Assembly (NCBI GenBank): GCA_019112785.1
Contig: DXIQ01000027.1
Location: 47,947 to 111,946 of the forward strand
Direction: 5' to 3'
DNA: 64,000 bases
DNA from: Candidatus Blautia stercorigallinarum
GTDB lineage: Bacteria; Bacillota; Clostridia; Lachnospirales; Lachnospiraceae
The translations under genes and the position numbers were made by a program. The notes below the pieces were generated by a model that made no database searches, was not told where the DNA came from, and was given only the letters and a program-made list of their open reading frames with translations. Below are positions 8,687-17,472 of this stretch, piece after piece; the stretch's first letter is position 1; each line of letters begins with the position of its first letter.

Positions 8687-9065
8687 GCCAGTCCATCTCT
8701 CCTCTTCCCAAAGAGCGGATCATCATCTCCGCTGTAGCCAGATTGGTTGCCAGGGGAATATTGTGAGTATCGCACAGATGGAAGATACGTTTCACATCCG
8801 GATCATGCTTCTGAGGCGCCAGAGGCTCCCGGAGATAGATGACCAGATCCATCTCATTTTGCTCGATCAAAGCTCCAAGCTGCTGTTCTCCTCCCAGATG
8901 CCCTGCGAGAAATTTGTGGACCGTGAGATTTGAAGCCTCCTCGATCAGCCGTCCGGTAGTTCCGGTAGCATAAAGAGTATTTTTCGATAAAATATTTCTG
9001 TATGCGATACAGAAATTCTGCATCAGCTTTTTCTTTGAATTGTGTGCGATTAATCCGATGTTCAT
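8670..9065 (-). CDS. mgsA: Methylglyoxal synthase
   Basis: Converts dihydroxyacetone phosphate to methylglyoxal and phosphate, a glycolytic overflow route. The 131-residue protein keeps the N-terminal LIAHNSKK, LYATGTTG, the HDPD segment (87-90) and NIPLATNLATAE. Two family aspartates are replaced by glutamate: the usual GGDQQ reads GGEQQ (Glu60, matching the catalytic Asp71 of E. coli) and the usual (W/R)DPL reads REPL. Its ATG overlaps the rodA stop by 4 bases. The location within a cell-shape operon is the common Firmicutes arrangement. Confidence 0.93.
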   Translation of the reverse strand: MNIGLIAHNSKKKLMQNFCIAYRNILSKNTLYATGTTGRLIEEASNLTVHKFLAGHLGGEQQLGALIEQNEMDLVIYLREPLAPQKHDPDVKRIFHLCDTHNIPLATNLATAEMMIRSLGRGEMDWREMYK

Positions 9066-10192
9066 GACTCATCAACCTCCCTGTATTTTTTATATCGCTG
9101 AAGCCCTACATTGAGTACCAGTCCCATTCCGATATACAGGCTGACCATGGAAGTCAGACCATAGCTGACAAAAGGAAGAGGGGTACCTGTGTTAGGCATG
9201 ATATTTGTGACTACGGCTATATTGATAAAGCTCTGTATTCCCACCAGAGCGCCCATACCGCAGCAGATAAGCTTTCCCGAAAGATCCTTGGCCCGCAGAC
9301 TGATCCGTATACACTCAAAGATGATAAAAAGCAAAAGGAGCAGGATCGCCGCGCAGCCGACGAATCCCAGTTCCTCTCCTGCCACGGAGAAGATAAAGTC
9401 TGTCTGATTTTCAGACACAAAATTACCGTTATTGGCAGAGGAAACCTCATTGTTGTTCAGTCCCTTTCCTGTAAGCTGGCCGGAACCGATAGCCATTACA
9501 GAGTTTTCCTGCTGAAGGACAGAATCGGAATATTCGTCCTCCTCTGAGTTCAGGAAAGACATGATCCTGTTTCTCTGGTAGTCCGGTATCAGCTTCTGAT
9601 TCGGCTGCATGACAATAAAAAGAAGCACTACAGCCAGAGGAACCGCCACCAAAAGAGCGCCACCGATGATCTTATAACTCAGTCCGGCCATATAAATGAT
9701 CATACAAAACAGTATAACAATTGTGATGGTGTTTTTCAAGTCCGGCTGAATATATATCAAGACCAGGGGAACAGCAAGTAAAACCGCTGCTTTTACAAGT
9801 GTCCTCAGGGTATTCAGATCCTCCTCATGTTCCATAAAAAATCTGGCAAAGAAGAGGATGATAATGATCTTCGCCAGCTCTGTGGGCTGGAAAGTAAATC
9901 CTCCGATACTGATCCATCTGGTGGCACCGTTTGCATCATTACCAAACAGACGGACCGCTATAAGCAGGAGTATGTTCAGGAAATAGATCAGCCAGGAAAA
10001 ATTCAGCACCCAGCTAAAGTCCATTAAAGATATGATCACCATCAGGATCAATCCCAGGATCATACCCATAAGCTGACGGTTCTGAAGAGAAGCATCTGCA
10101 CTCCCTACAAGGAGTACACCAATGGAACTCAGTACGACCAGCGCAATTACAAGTCTGAAGTCATAGTCACGTAATTTGTAAAGTTTAATCAT
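9062..10192 (-). CDS. rodA: Peptidoglycan glycosyltransferase, RodA (SEDS family)
   Basis: A polytopic membrane protein of 376 residues with about ten helices that polymerises glycan strands for lateral wall growth with PBP2. SEDS signatures include the FQPTELAKI segment and, near the C-terminus, NTGTPLPFVSYGLTS. A large extracytoplasmic loop with the conserved QQENSVMAIGSGQLTGKG stretch is present. RodA rather than FtsW is inferred from the context: it follows mreBCD, PBP2 and minDE on the same strand. It overlaps mgsA by 4 bases. Confidence 0.93.
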   Translation of the reverse strand: MIKLYKLRDYDFRLVIALVVLSSIGVLLVGSADASLQNRQLMGMILGLILMVIISLMDFSWVLNFSWLIYFLNILLLIAVRLFGNDANGATRWISIGGFTFQPTELAKIIIILFFARFFMEHEEDLNTLRTLVKAAVLLAVPLVLIYIQPDLKNTITIVILFCMIIYMAGLSYKIIGGALLVAVPLAVVLLFIVMQPNQKLIPDYQRNRIMSFLNSEEDEYSDSVLQQENSVMAIGSGQLTGKGLNNNEVSSANNGNFVSENQTDFIFSVAGEELGFVGCAAILLLLLFIIFECIRISLRAKDLSGKLICCGMGALVGIQSFINIAVVTNIMPNTGTPLPFVSYGLTSMVSLYIGMGLVLNVGLQRYKKYREVDES

Positions 10193-10234
10193 GGAAACAC
10201 CTTTTTCTTATGGTTCGTTATCGCTTTGTTTGTT

Positions 10235-10495
10235 TTATCTCCAGAAAGACATTCCCGGGGAGGAATTTTCTATATCGCTCTGGAGAGGAATCTTTATCAG
10301 AAGGGTACTGCGGTCTTTCACATAGCGGATCTCTACTTTTTTGTCCTGCACAGCGAAATATTTATCCACAGCCCGTATCATATCGTTTTTCAGCATGGTC
10401 ATCATTTGCGGCGTACAGTCAAGCCTCTCTGAAGTAAGAAGAAGCCTGAGCCGGTCCTTTGCGATCAGGCCGGAACGTCTGCCAGAAAATCTCAT
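10235..10495 (-). CDS. minE: Cell division topological specificity factor MinE
   Basis: An 86-residue protein that stimulates MinD ATPase and confines division inhibition to the poles. The N-terminal IAKDRLRLLLTSER helix is the anti-MinCD/MinD-contact segment, and the C-terminal VEIRYVKDRSTLLIKIPL is the topological-specificity part. The start at 10495 is preferred because AGGAGG is seven bases upstream; another ATG two codons earlier is too close to it. It follows minD by 15 bases. No minC is adjacent in this window. Confidence 0.92.
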   Translation of the reverse strand: MRFSGRRSGLIAKDRLRLLLTSERLDCTPQMMTMLKNDMIRAVDKYFAVQDKKVEIRYVKDRSTLLIKIPLQSDIENSSPGMSFWR

Positions 10496-10510
10496 ATCCA
10501 TGCCTCCTTC

Positions 10511-11302
10511 TTATGATCTTCTGAAAATATGGGACAGTCTTTTCATAACCCCTGTTTTTGCCTGGAAATCCATAAGAGGCACCGCCTCTCCGGAAATCCT
10601 CCGGCAGATATTTTCAAAAGCCTGCCCGGAAGGAGAATTTTTTCCGCAGAGAGGTTCTCCCTGATTGGTAGCAACTACTACTGCTTCATCATCAGGAATG
10701 GCTCCCAGAAGATCTACAGCCAGGATCTCTGTCACATCTTCTACAGACATCATCTCTCCCCGTTTTACCATATCCATACGCAGCCGGTTAATGATCAGCT
10801 GGATCTTAGGCATCTCATTTGCCTGTAGAAGGCCGATGATCCGGTCCGCGTCACGGATAGCAGAGACTTCCGGAGTCGTCACTACAATAGCGCTGTTTGC
10901 CCCGGCAATGGCGTTTTTAAATCCCTGCTCAATGCCTGCCGGGCAGTCCAGCAGTATATAATCAAATTCTTCCGCCAGATCCTGGGTAAGTTTTACCATC
11001 TGTTCTGGTGAAATCGCTGTTTTATCCTTAGTCTGGGCCGAAGGCAGGAGATACAGGGTGTCGCACTGCTTGTCCCTGATCAGAGCCTGCTTCATCCGGC
11101 AGCTTCCCTCGATCACATCGATCAGATTATAGACGATCCGATTTTCCAGTCCCAGGACCACATCCAGATTTCTAAGCCCGATGTCAGTATCTACCACGAC
11201 CACCTTTTTATTCATCCTGGCAAGTCCAAGTCCCAGATTCGCTGTTACCGTGGTTTTTCCCACTCCGCCCTTTCCGGACGTTACTACAATAATCTCGCTC
11301 AT
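10511..11302 (-). CDS. minD: Septum site-determining ATPase MinD
   Basis: A membrane-binding ATPase of the ParA/MinD family, 263 residues. The deviant Walker-A GKGGVGKTT is at residues 10-18, followed by VDTDIGLRNLD and LLDCPAGIE. The C-terminal amphipathic helix (MKRLSHIFRR) is the membrane-targeting sequence. AGGAGG seven bases before the ATG fixes the start. It is located between mrdA and minE, linking division-site selection to the elongation genes. Confidence 0.96.
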   Translation of the reverse strand: MSEIIVVTSGKGGVGKTTVTANLGLGLARMNKKVVVVDTDIGLRNLDVVLGLENRIVYNLIDVIEGSCRMKQALIRDKQCDTLYLLPSAQTKDKTAISPEQMVKLTQDLAEEFDYILLDCPAGIEQGFKNAIAGANSAIVVTTPEVSAIRDADRIIGLLQANEMPKIQLIINRLRMDMVKRGEMMSVEDVTEILAVDLLGAIPDDEAVVVATNQGEPLCGKNSPSGQAFENICRRISGEAVPLMDFQAKTGVMKRLSHIFRRS

Positions 11303-11391
11303 AACTTTTCCTCCTGATATTTTCCTTTATGTATCTCAGGTATCTTCCGGGACTGCCTTTGTCAGATGGCCTGCAGAGGCAGTCTCTTCCA

Positions 11392-14289
11392 TTAATCTGT
11401 CTGTTCAGTGGTTATATTATCTGTATTTGCTGTACCGGTAACGATTGCCGATTCATCTTCCAGATCGTACATATAGCTGAAAATATCTTTTGCAACAGAG
11501 ATCGCATTTCCAGAGGTATAACCATTGGTAATGCGGACTGCCATGGCTACTTCAGGATCGTCATAAGGGGCGAATCCGATGAAAAGTCCATGAGAGGGCC
11601 GGGAATAGTCTTCCTGGGCAGTACCGGTCTTACCGGCTACGGCCACATCCAGGGAACTTAATGTGGCGTTTCTGGTAGCCACGCCCCGCATGCCTTCCTG
11701 AACAGTGGTCCAGGTACTGTCTGCAACATCCATATCACCTTTTACTTCCGGTGAATAGTCTTCCAGAACATTTCCGTCTGCATCAGTGACTTTATCAAAA
11801 AGGGTCAGATCATAGCTGGTCCCCCGGCTCGCAATAGTTGTTACGTATCTGGCAAGCTGAGATGTGGTATAGTTGGCGTCACTCTGTCCGATAGAAGAGC
11901 GGACAACGTCTTTTGTCGCCATCTCAGGTGTTGCCTCCTCGATCTCCAGGCCTGTCTTTTCATTCAGGCGGAACATCTCTGTATATTTTGTCAGCTTCTC
12001 CATGCCAAGAGAATCAGAGAACTGGCCGTTGGAATCGGTTCCCAGGTCATAGGCCACCTGTCCGAAGAAATCATTACAGGAATTGGCGATACCGCTGATA
12101 ACATTCATATATCCGTGGCCGTAACGATTGGCACAGGCTACAAAATCCGAAGAATTAGGGAAGCGGAAGGCGCCGTCGCAGACCACGCCGTAATTGCTGG
12201 TAACGATTCCTTCTTCTATACCTGCCACTGCGGTAACAATCTTGAAAGTAGAGCCCGGAGCCCTTCTTTCCTGGGTGGCTTTATTGTACATCGGACTGGA
12301 AAGATCTTCCTGAAGATGATTAAAATAGTCGGTGTCCAGATTATTTGCCAGACGGTTATTGTCATATCCGGGATAAGTAACACAAGCCAGAGTCTCCCCT
12401 GTCCGGGGATCTGTAATAACTACAGAACCGGAACATGGGTCCAGAGCAAGCTGTGCCGGCGTGATCTCCAGGTTGCTGATCTTCTGGATCATAAAATCAT
12501 AGGCCCGCATAGATCCGGAAGCCAGTGCATTGTAAGTGGCGTCGTCCTGTTCCAGAATCCCCTGGTCATACAGGAGCATACACAGCTGGGTACCGGAAAT
12601 AATATCGGACTGAAGCATGTACTTGTAAATGATCTTGGAAAATCCATCATCATCACTTAAAGACTCTGTAAGGTATTGGGACAGAGCCGTATATACCTCT
12701 GAAGAATCCAGATATTCCCCATCCGCGGAAAATCTGGAAATATCGATCCAGTTTTCTCCTGCCGCATAGGTGAGAAATTCCTTCATGCTGATGGTCCGCT
12801 TCTGCCATGCCTGATACACGGAATCCGATGTATCAATGGCTCCTTCAGACAGGATCCCTGTCTCCTGGATCAGGAAATCATCTACGATATAATCCTGATA
12901 TTCCTGCATCTCTTCTGAAAGATCCTGGAAAGCAGTGGGATTTTCACTGGTCAGTTCGGAAGTGATCTCGCTAAATACCTGGGACTGACGCTGCTGGAAC
13001 AGGCTGTATACGGTCTGCTCCAATGGGGTAGCGTCCTCCTGGGAAAACTGATCAATATCCAGTACGCCGTTTTCAATCAGGGCGTAATAAACATCATAGA
13101 TCGGGGTTTTGATATCTGCTGTATCCATCCCTTCCTGATAGTCAAAGGTTTTTGCATTGATGATATTCTCTACCAGGATACCGGCGATCTTCTGTTCCAG
13201 GATATTATAGGCTGCTTCCTGAAGATCTTTGTCGATGGACAGATACACATCATTTCCCGCTACCGGATCCACCTTAGAATCTTCATCAACATCCAGGATC
13301 TTGCCCAGACGATCTACCAGTACGTCCTCTGAACCGTCTTTTCCCTGAAGCTCTGTCTCCATGATCTGTTCAATACCTGCTTTTCCCACAATAGCATCTG
13401 TGGTATAATCATCTCTTTCTTTTTTCAGGGCCTCCAGTTCTTCCGCGGAGGCCTTCCCTGTATAGCCGATCAGATTCGCAAAATATTCAGCATCATCATA
13501 AACCCGGATAGAATCTTCCGCGACATCTACTCCCTGAAGGGTATCTTTTAATTCCATGATCTCCGCCACGGTCTCTTCACTGACGTTGGTGGCAATGGTC
13601 ACCGGGATATATTTCTGATAGCTGTTTGTAGACAGGATATAACGGATCTTAATGATCTGAAGGGTCTCTTCCGGGGTAAAGGACTCCGGAAGTTCATGAT
13701 CCGAAAGTTCTTTGGCCGTGTAAGGATTCTTATTGTTTACAAGACCAAACCTGTCCTCGCTGCACATATAATCCATCATTTCCTGGGCGGTAGCATTGAT
13801 CTGCTTATCCTTCAGATTATCGATCTCCGCCTCTCCGTATACATCCGCCTTAAAACGGTTCAGAGTAAAACCGCTGGCGGTAAAGGTATATTCTCCATTG
13901 CTGTCAAGGTCGATATAAAAACTGATATCTGTACTTTCTCCATGTTCCTGGAGGATTTTGAGAAGCTCGTAAGCAACATGGTTCAGGGTAAGGTTCTGTT
14001 CCCTGGTACTGTCGTATGTGCCGTTGTCCTCCAGTGTTATAGAATAGGAAAGCTCATTATAGGCCAGAAGCTGTCCGTTTCTGTCCCGGATATTCCCTCT
14101 TGTGCTCTTGATGGTCCTTTCCCTGGTAATACTCAGATTAAAATTATCCGCATATTCCTGGCCATGTATGATCTGAAGAGAAAATAATCTCTGGAGAAGA
14201 ACGAAAAAAAGCACGCTGAAAAAAAGTATCAGCACGGTGGTCCTTCTAAAGCCTATTCGTTTGATGATTTTTTTTATTTTCTTAACCAA
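11392..14289 (-). CDS. mrdA: Penicillin-binding protein 2 (elongasome transpeptidase), with a large insertion
   Basis: A class B PBP of 965 residues, well above the usual 600-750. One transmembrane helix at about 17-38 is followed by the PBP dimerisation domain (about 55-345) with RGNIRDRNGQLLA. The transpeptidase motifs are intact: STFK (Ser680), SCN (737-739) and KTGT (887-890). Between the conserved DLQEAAYNIL segment (about 355) and GSVVITDPRTGE (about 621) lies about 245 residues of acidic, helix-rich sequence absent from E. coli PBP2. It overlaps mreD by 16 bases, supporting the PBP2 assignment over a division PBP. Confidence 0.93.
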   Translation of the reverse strand: MVKKIKKIIKRIGFRRTTVLILFFSVLFFVLLQRLFSLQIIHGQEYADNFNLSITRERTIKSTRGNIRDRNGQLLAYNELSYSITLEDNGTYDSTREQNLTLNHVAYELLKILQEHGESTDISFYIDLDSNGEYTFTASGFTLNRFKADVYGEAEIDNLKDKQINATAQEMMDYMCSEDRFGLVNNKNPYTAKELSDHELPESFTPEETLQIIKIRYILSTNSYQKYIPVTIATNVSEETVAEIMELKDTLQGVDVAEDSIRVYDDAEYFANLIGYTGKASAEELEALKKERDDYTTDAIVGKAGIEQIMETELQGKDGSEDVLVDRLGKILDVDEDSKVDPVAGNDVYLSIDKDLQEAAYNILEQKIAGILVENIINAKTFDYQEGMDTADIKTPIYDVYYALIENGVLDIDQFSQEDATPLEQTVYSLFQQRQSQVFSEITSELTSENPTAFQDLSEEMQEYQDYIVDDFLIQETGILSEGAIDTSDSVYQAWQKRTISMKEFLTYAAGENWIDISRFSADGEYLDSSEVYTALSQYLTESLSDDDGFSKIIYKYMLQSDIISGTQLCMLLYDQGILEQDDATYNALASGSMRAYDFMIQKISNLEITPAQLALDPCSGSVVITDPRTGETLACVTYPGYDNNRLANNLDTDYFNHLQEDLSSPMYNKATQERRAPGSTFKIVTAVAGIEEGIVTSNYGVVCDGAFRFPNSSDFVACANRYGHGYMNVISGIANSCNDFFGQVAYDLGTDSNGQFSDSLGMEKLTKYTEMFRLNEKTGLEIEEATPEMATKDVVRSSIGQSDANYTTSQLARYVTTIASRGTSYDLTLFDKVTDADGNVLEDYSPEVKGDMDVADSTWTTVQEGMRGVATRNATLSSLDVAVAGKTGTAQEDYSRPSHGLFIGFAPYDDPEVAMAVRITNGYTSGNAISVAKDIFSYMYDLEDESAIVTGTANTDNITTEQTD

Positions 14290-14807
14290 AAGGAATCTCT
14301 CTCTTTCATTTCCAGTTCTGTAAGTTTCTTGTTCAGGATAAAAAGCAGTTTATACAGTACTACTGTGATCAGCACCGTATAGATTGCCTCTGGAATAATA
14401 ATTCTCCGGATATAAAAAAGTATGTCTGTCCTGCCCCTGAGAAGGAACTGAAATCCGTAAACAGCCAGACCATAAATCACATCTCCCACTGCCACTAAAA
14501 ACATAGGCACCCGGATCTCCTCATCATAAAAAATCTTGGTGCAGCATCCGGCTCCGTAACCGATGCACAGATAGATCAGGGCATAGAAGCCCAGGAGATT
14601 TCCGTAAAAGATATCTTTCAGTATCCCGCAGAGAAATCCGGTCCAGATACCTGTGACCTTTCCCTGCATAAAACCGAAAGAAATGGTGGCGATCAGCAGC
14701 AGATTCGGAACGATGGATCCGATAGCCAGTCCCTGGAAAACCGTAGTCTGCAGGATAAAGCAGACCAGAATGGCCAGGATATAGAACAGTTTTCTTCTGA
14801 TCCTCAT
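14274..14807 (-). CDS. mreD: Rod shape-determining protein MreD
   Basis: An integral membrane protein of 177 residues with about five hydrophobic segments, part of the MreBCD elongation complex. The N-terminal pattern LVCFILQTTVFQ and the LLLIATISFGFMQG segment fit the family. It abuts mreC without a gap and overlaps mrdA by 16 bases, so the order mreB-mreC-mreD-mrdA is intact. Confidence 0.92.
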   Translation of the reverse strand: MRIRRKLFYILAILVCFILQTTVFQGLAIGSIVPNLLLIATISFGFMQGKVTGIWTGFLCGILKDIFYGNLLGFYALIYLCIGYGAGCCTKIFYDEEIRVPMFLVAVGDVIYGLAVYGFQFLLRGRTDILFYIRRIIIPEAIYTVLITVVLYKLLFILNKKLTELEMKERDSFWLRK

Positions 14808-15665
14808 TTATGAATCCCCTTTCTGCTGTTTCAGTTCTTTGATCACCAGGACTTCACGGATATGTTCAAAATCCACCACCGGAGTAAGAGTTCCGGTCTT
14901 TGTCAGATTATTGGGATCCTCCTGGATCTCGCTGACATAACCGATGAGGATCCCCGGAAGGAACTTCTCGCTGACATCAGAGGTCACGATCTTTTCACCC
15001 TCCTGGATCTTGTCATCATTATCTTTCAGATGGATAAACTGAAGTTTTCCTTCATTGATCAGCCGCAGGTCGCCAGATACGATACACCGGTCTGAAGTGC
15101 TCATGGTCATGGCGCTGACATTGCTGGAATCATCAATGATAGATCTGACCGTGGCCCAGCTTTTTCCCACTTCCGTAACGATCCCTACCAGGCCGCCTTC
15201 CGTGATCACATTACAGTCTACCTGTATCCCGTCATCGGTTCCCCTGTTTATGGTAAAAGTGGAAAACCAGTTTTCATCATCCATCGCGATGACCTGAGCC
15301 GCTACCTTGTCGTACTCACTGTACTGCTGATCCAGGTCATAAAGCTGCTCCAGCCGGTCCAGCTCATCCAGATCCTGTGTAAGCTGGCTGTTCTGGGCGG
15401 TAAGCTCGTCTACCTTGTCCTGGAGCTGCTGATTTTCTTCTACCAGCTTCTGTTTGCTCTGCAGGCCCGCGGTAGCGCCGTCCAGCACTGTGCCGATACT
15501 GTTGATCCCTTTCTGGAACGGGATCACGGCATAGCCTACGATATTCTTTACAGGTCCCGCAGGAAGCTTCACCGCAGCCGCCAGAGCCATGAGACTCAGG
15601 CAGACCAGGATCATAATGATCAGAATATGTTTGCTTTTTATCACCCAGTTAAATTTTTTCTTCAT
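14808..15665 (-). CDS. mreC: Rod shape-determining protein MreC
   Basis: A 285-residue bitopic protein: a transmembrane helix at about 12-32, a coiled coil at about 65-105 (the KQKLVEENQQLQDKVDELTAQ region) and two extracellular beta domains (about 115-270). The family segment GTDDGIQVDCNVITEGGLVG is clear. MreC bridges MreB/MreD and the PBP2-RodA synthase outside the membrane. It lies 16 bases after mreB. Confidence 0.95.
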   Translation of the reverse strand: MKKKFNWVIKSKHILIIMILVCLSLMALAAAVKLPAGPVKNIVGYAVIPFQKGINSIGTVLDGATAGLQSKQKLVEENQQLQDKVDELTAQNSQLTQDLDELDRLEQLYDLDQQYSEYDKVAAQVIAMDDENWFSTFTINRGTDDGIQVDCNVITEGGLVGIVTEVGKSWATVRSIIDDSSNVSAMTMSTSDRCIVSGDLRLINEGKLQFIHLKDNDDKIQEGEKIVTSDVSEKFLPGILIGYVSEIQEDPNNLTKTGTLTPVVDFEHIREVLVIKELKQQKGDS

Positions 15666-15692
15666 TCTCTCAAAACCTCAGCTTTTTCCTTG

Positions 15693-16682
15693 TTATCTCA
15701 CCCATTTTTGCAGAGTGCGGTTTCCCATGATCTCTTTCAGACCCTCTACGGTACAGAACTCATAATAGTCCGACACCCGTATCTTTTTCCCGGTCTCCTG
15801 TCTAAGGAACCATTCCATACCCGGTATCCGACTGGTGCCTCCGGCCACAAAAATCCCCTGCTCCTCAATACTGTTCCGTATCTGGGGAGGGATCCTTTCA
15901 AGAAAGAACAGGATCTCATCACAGATATTCCTGATAGGCCCTTTGATGGTTTCATATATCAGATCAGAAGGGACTACCTGTTCTCTGGGAAGACCGCTGA
16001 GACTGTCTACGCCTATGATCTTTCTGGCTTCCATAGGGTCTTCTTTCAGATAAGCCAGAGAAAATTTCAGACGACGGGCTGTACGGTTACCGATGTGAAG
16101 ATTGTAACATCTTCGTACTTCATTGACGATCCCGTCATTCAGCTGTTTTCCTCCTGTTTCCAGAAGCTTGCTTACCACAACTTTTCCCAGCTCAATAACG
16201 GAAATTTCCGTACTCTGAGCACCTATATTGACAATCATAGTGCCTTTTGTGTGAAGGATCGGTATTCCCAGAGCCACCGCATCGGCGATAGTTTTATCTA
16301 CCATATATATTTTATTTTTTCTGTTGGAATTTCCAATGGTATAATAGGCTCTCTTATCAATCTCGGACAGATCCGAAGGTATGGCAAGATAGAGGCTGCA
16401 GCCCAGCAGAGCCTGTGCATCTGCCTTTTCCAGCAAAGCCTTTAAGACCATTTCTGTGTGATCTATATCTGCGATCTTTCCTCCGAGAACCGGCGAGATC
16501 ACAGACACATTAGAAGGATTTTTTTCAAAAATCTCGTATGCGTCATTACCCACAGCCAGAACCTGATCCCGGTTGCGGATCGCTATCATGTTTTTTTCCG
16601 CTATTATAGTATCCCGGCTCTGTGAATAGATCTTCACCAGACTGCTTCCCAGGTCTACTCCAAACGCTTTATGCAACGGCAT
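15693..16682 (-). CDS. mreB: Rod shape-determining actin MreB
   Basis: A bacterial actin of 329 residues that forms membrane-bound filaments guiding wall elongation. The phosphate-1 motif is FGVDLGSSLVKIY near the N-terminus, with MIVNIGAQSTEISVI (phosphate-2) and FVAGGTSRIPG (adenosine motif) further on. I prefer the ATG at 16682, seven bases after AAGGGGAG, over the ATG two codons earlier, which is directly against that site. It follows radC by 18 bases; radC-mreBCD is a classic Firmicutes order. Confidence 0.93.
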   Translation of the reverse strand: MPLHKAFGVDLGSSLVKIYSQSRDTIIAEKNMIAIRNRDQVLAVGNDAYEIFEKNPSNVSVISPVLGGKIADIDHTEMVLKALLEKADAQALLGCSLYLAIPSDLSEIDKRAYYTIGNSNRKNKIYMVDKTIADAVALGIPILHTKGTMIVNIGAQSTEISVIELGKVVVSKLLETGGKQLNDGIVNEVRRCYNLHIGNRTARRLKFSLAYLKEDPMEARKIIGVDSLSGLPREQVVPSDLIYETIKGPIRNICDEILFFLERIPPQIRNSIEEQGIFVAGGTSRIPGMEWFLRQETGKKIRVSDYYEFCTVEGLKEIMGNRTLQKWVR

Positions 16683-16706
16683 CTTCATGCTCCCCTTTGT
16701 ATATCA

Positions 16707-17441
16707 TTAAAAAATCCCCCTTTGACGAAAACTCAGGAACCGGTGATCACCGATGATAATATGGTCGATCAGAGGGATTCCGAGAATATCCCCTGCCCGC
16801 CTCACCCTCTCCGTAAAATCCATGTCTGCCCGGCTGGGAGTTGGATCTCCGCTTGGGTGATTATGTACCAGCAGGATCCCCACCGCATGGTAGGAAACTG
16901 CTGTAAGAAAAATCTCTCTGGGATTTGCCAGAGAACTGTTCACCGTCCCTTTAAAAACCATTTCTTCCCCCAGAAGATGGTTTTTCGTATCCAGCATCAT
17001 ACAGATCAAAAGCTCCTGCTCTTCGTGGCGGAGCCGTTCCATATAATATTCCGCAATGGTTTCCGGCTGATTAAAAGAAAGGCCCTTTCTGGCTGTAGCC
17101 GCAGCAATCCTTTTTGAAAGCTCTCCAATACATTTGATCTGGACTGCTTTTACCTTTCCTACGCCTTTCACAGACTGGAGCTGTGCCAGACTCAGCTGAT
17201 ACAGACCCGTCAGTCCTTCCCTGTTTCTGGAAAGATTCAGGATCTCATCCGCCATATCCACAGAAGGACACCCCTTTGTCCCTGTGCGCAGGAGCACAGC
17301 TAATAATTCACCGTCACTTAAGGCTCCCGGTCCTAAACGCAGGCACTTTTCGTAAGGTCTGTCCTCTTTTGCCATATCCATTATTTTCTTCAATTTTTCT
17401 GCTGCGATACTCTCTTCGGCATATAGTTTTCGCAGGTTCAT
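16707..17441 (-). CDS. radC: RadC family JAB-domain protein
   Basis: 244 residues. A helix-hairpin-helix region (LQSVKGVGKVKAVQIKCI, about 85-105) precedes the JAB/MPN metalloprotease-like domain with the zinc motif HNHPSGDPTPSRADMDF, complete with both histidines, serine and aspartate. Despite the name no firm role in DNA repair is established. The ATG at 17441 has no clear ribosome-binding site. First gene of the cell-shape cluster. Confidence 0.92.
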   Translation of the reverse strand: MNLRKLYAEESIAAEKLKKIMDMAKEDRPYEKCLRLGPGALSDGELLAVLLRTGTKGCPSVDMADEILNLSRNREGLTGLYQLSLAQLQSVKGVGKVKAVQIKCIGELSKRIAAATARKGLSFNQPETIAEYYMERLRHEEQELLICMMLDTKNHLLGEEMVFKGTVNSSLANPREIFLTAVSYHAVGILLVHNHPSGDPTPSRADMDFTERVRRAGDILGIPLIDHIIIGDHRFLSFRQRGIF

Positions 17442-17472
17442 TGTAGCACAGTTTGAAAATGATGTATACGCC

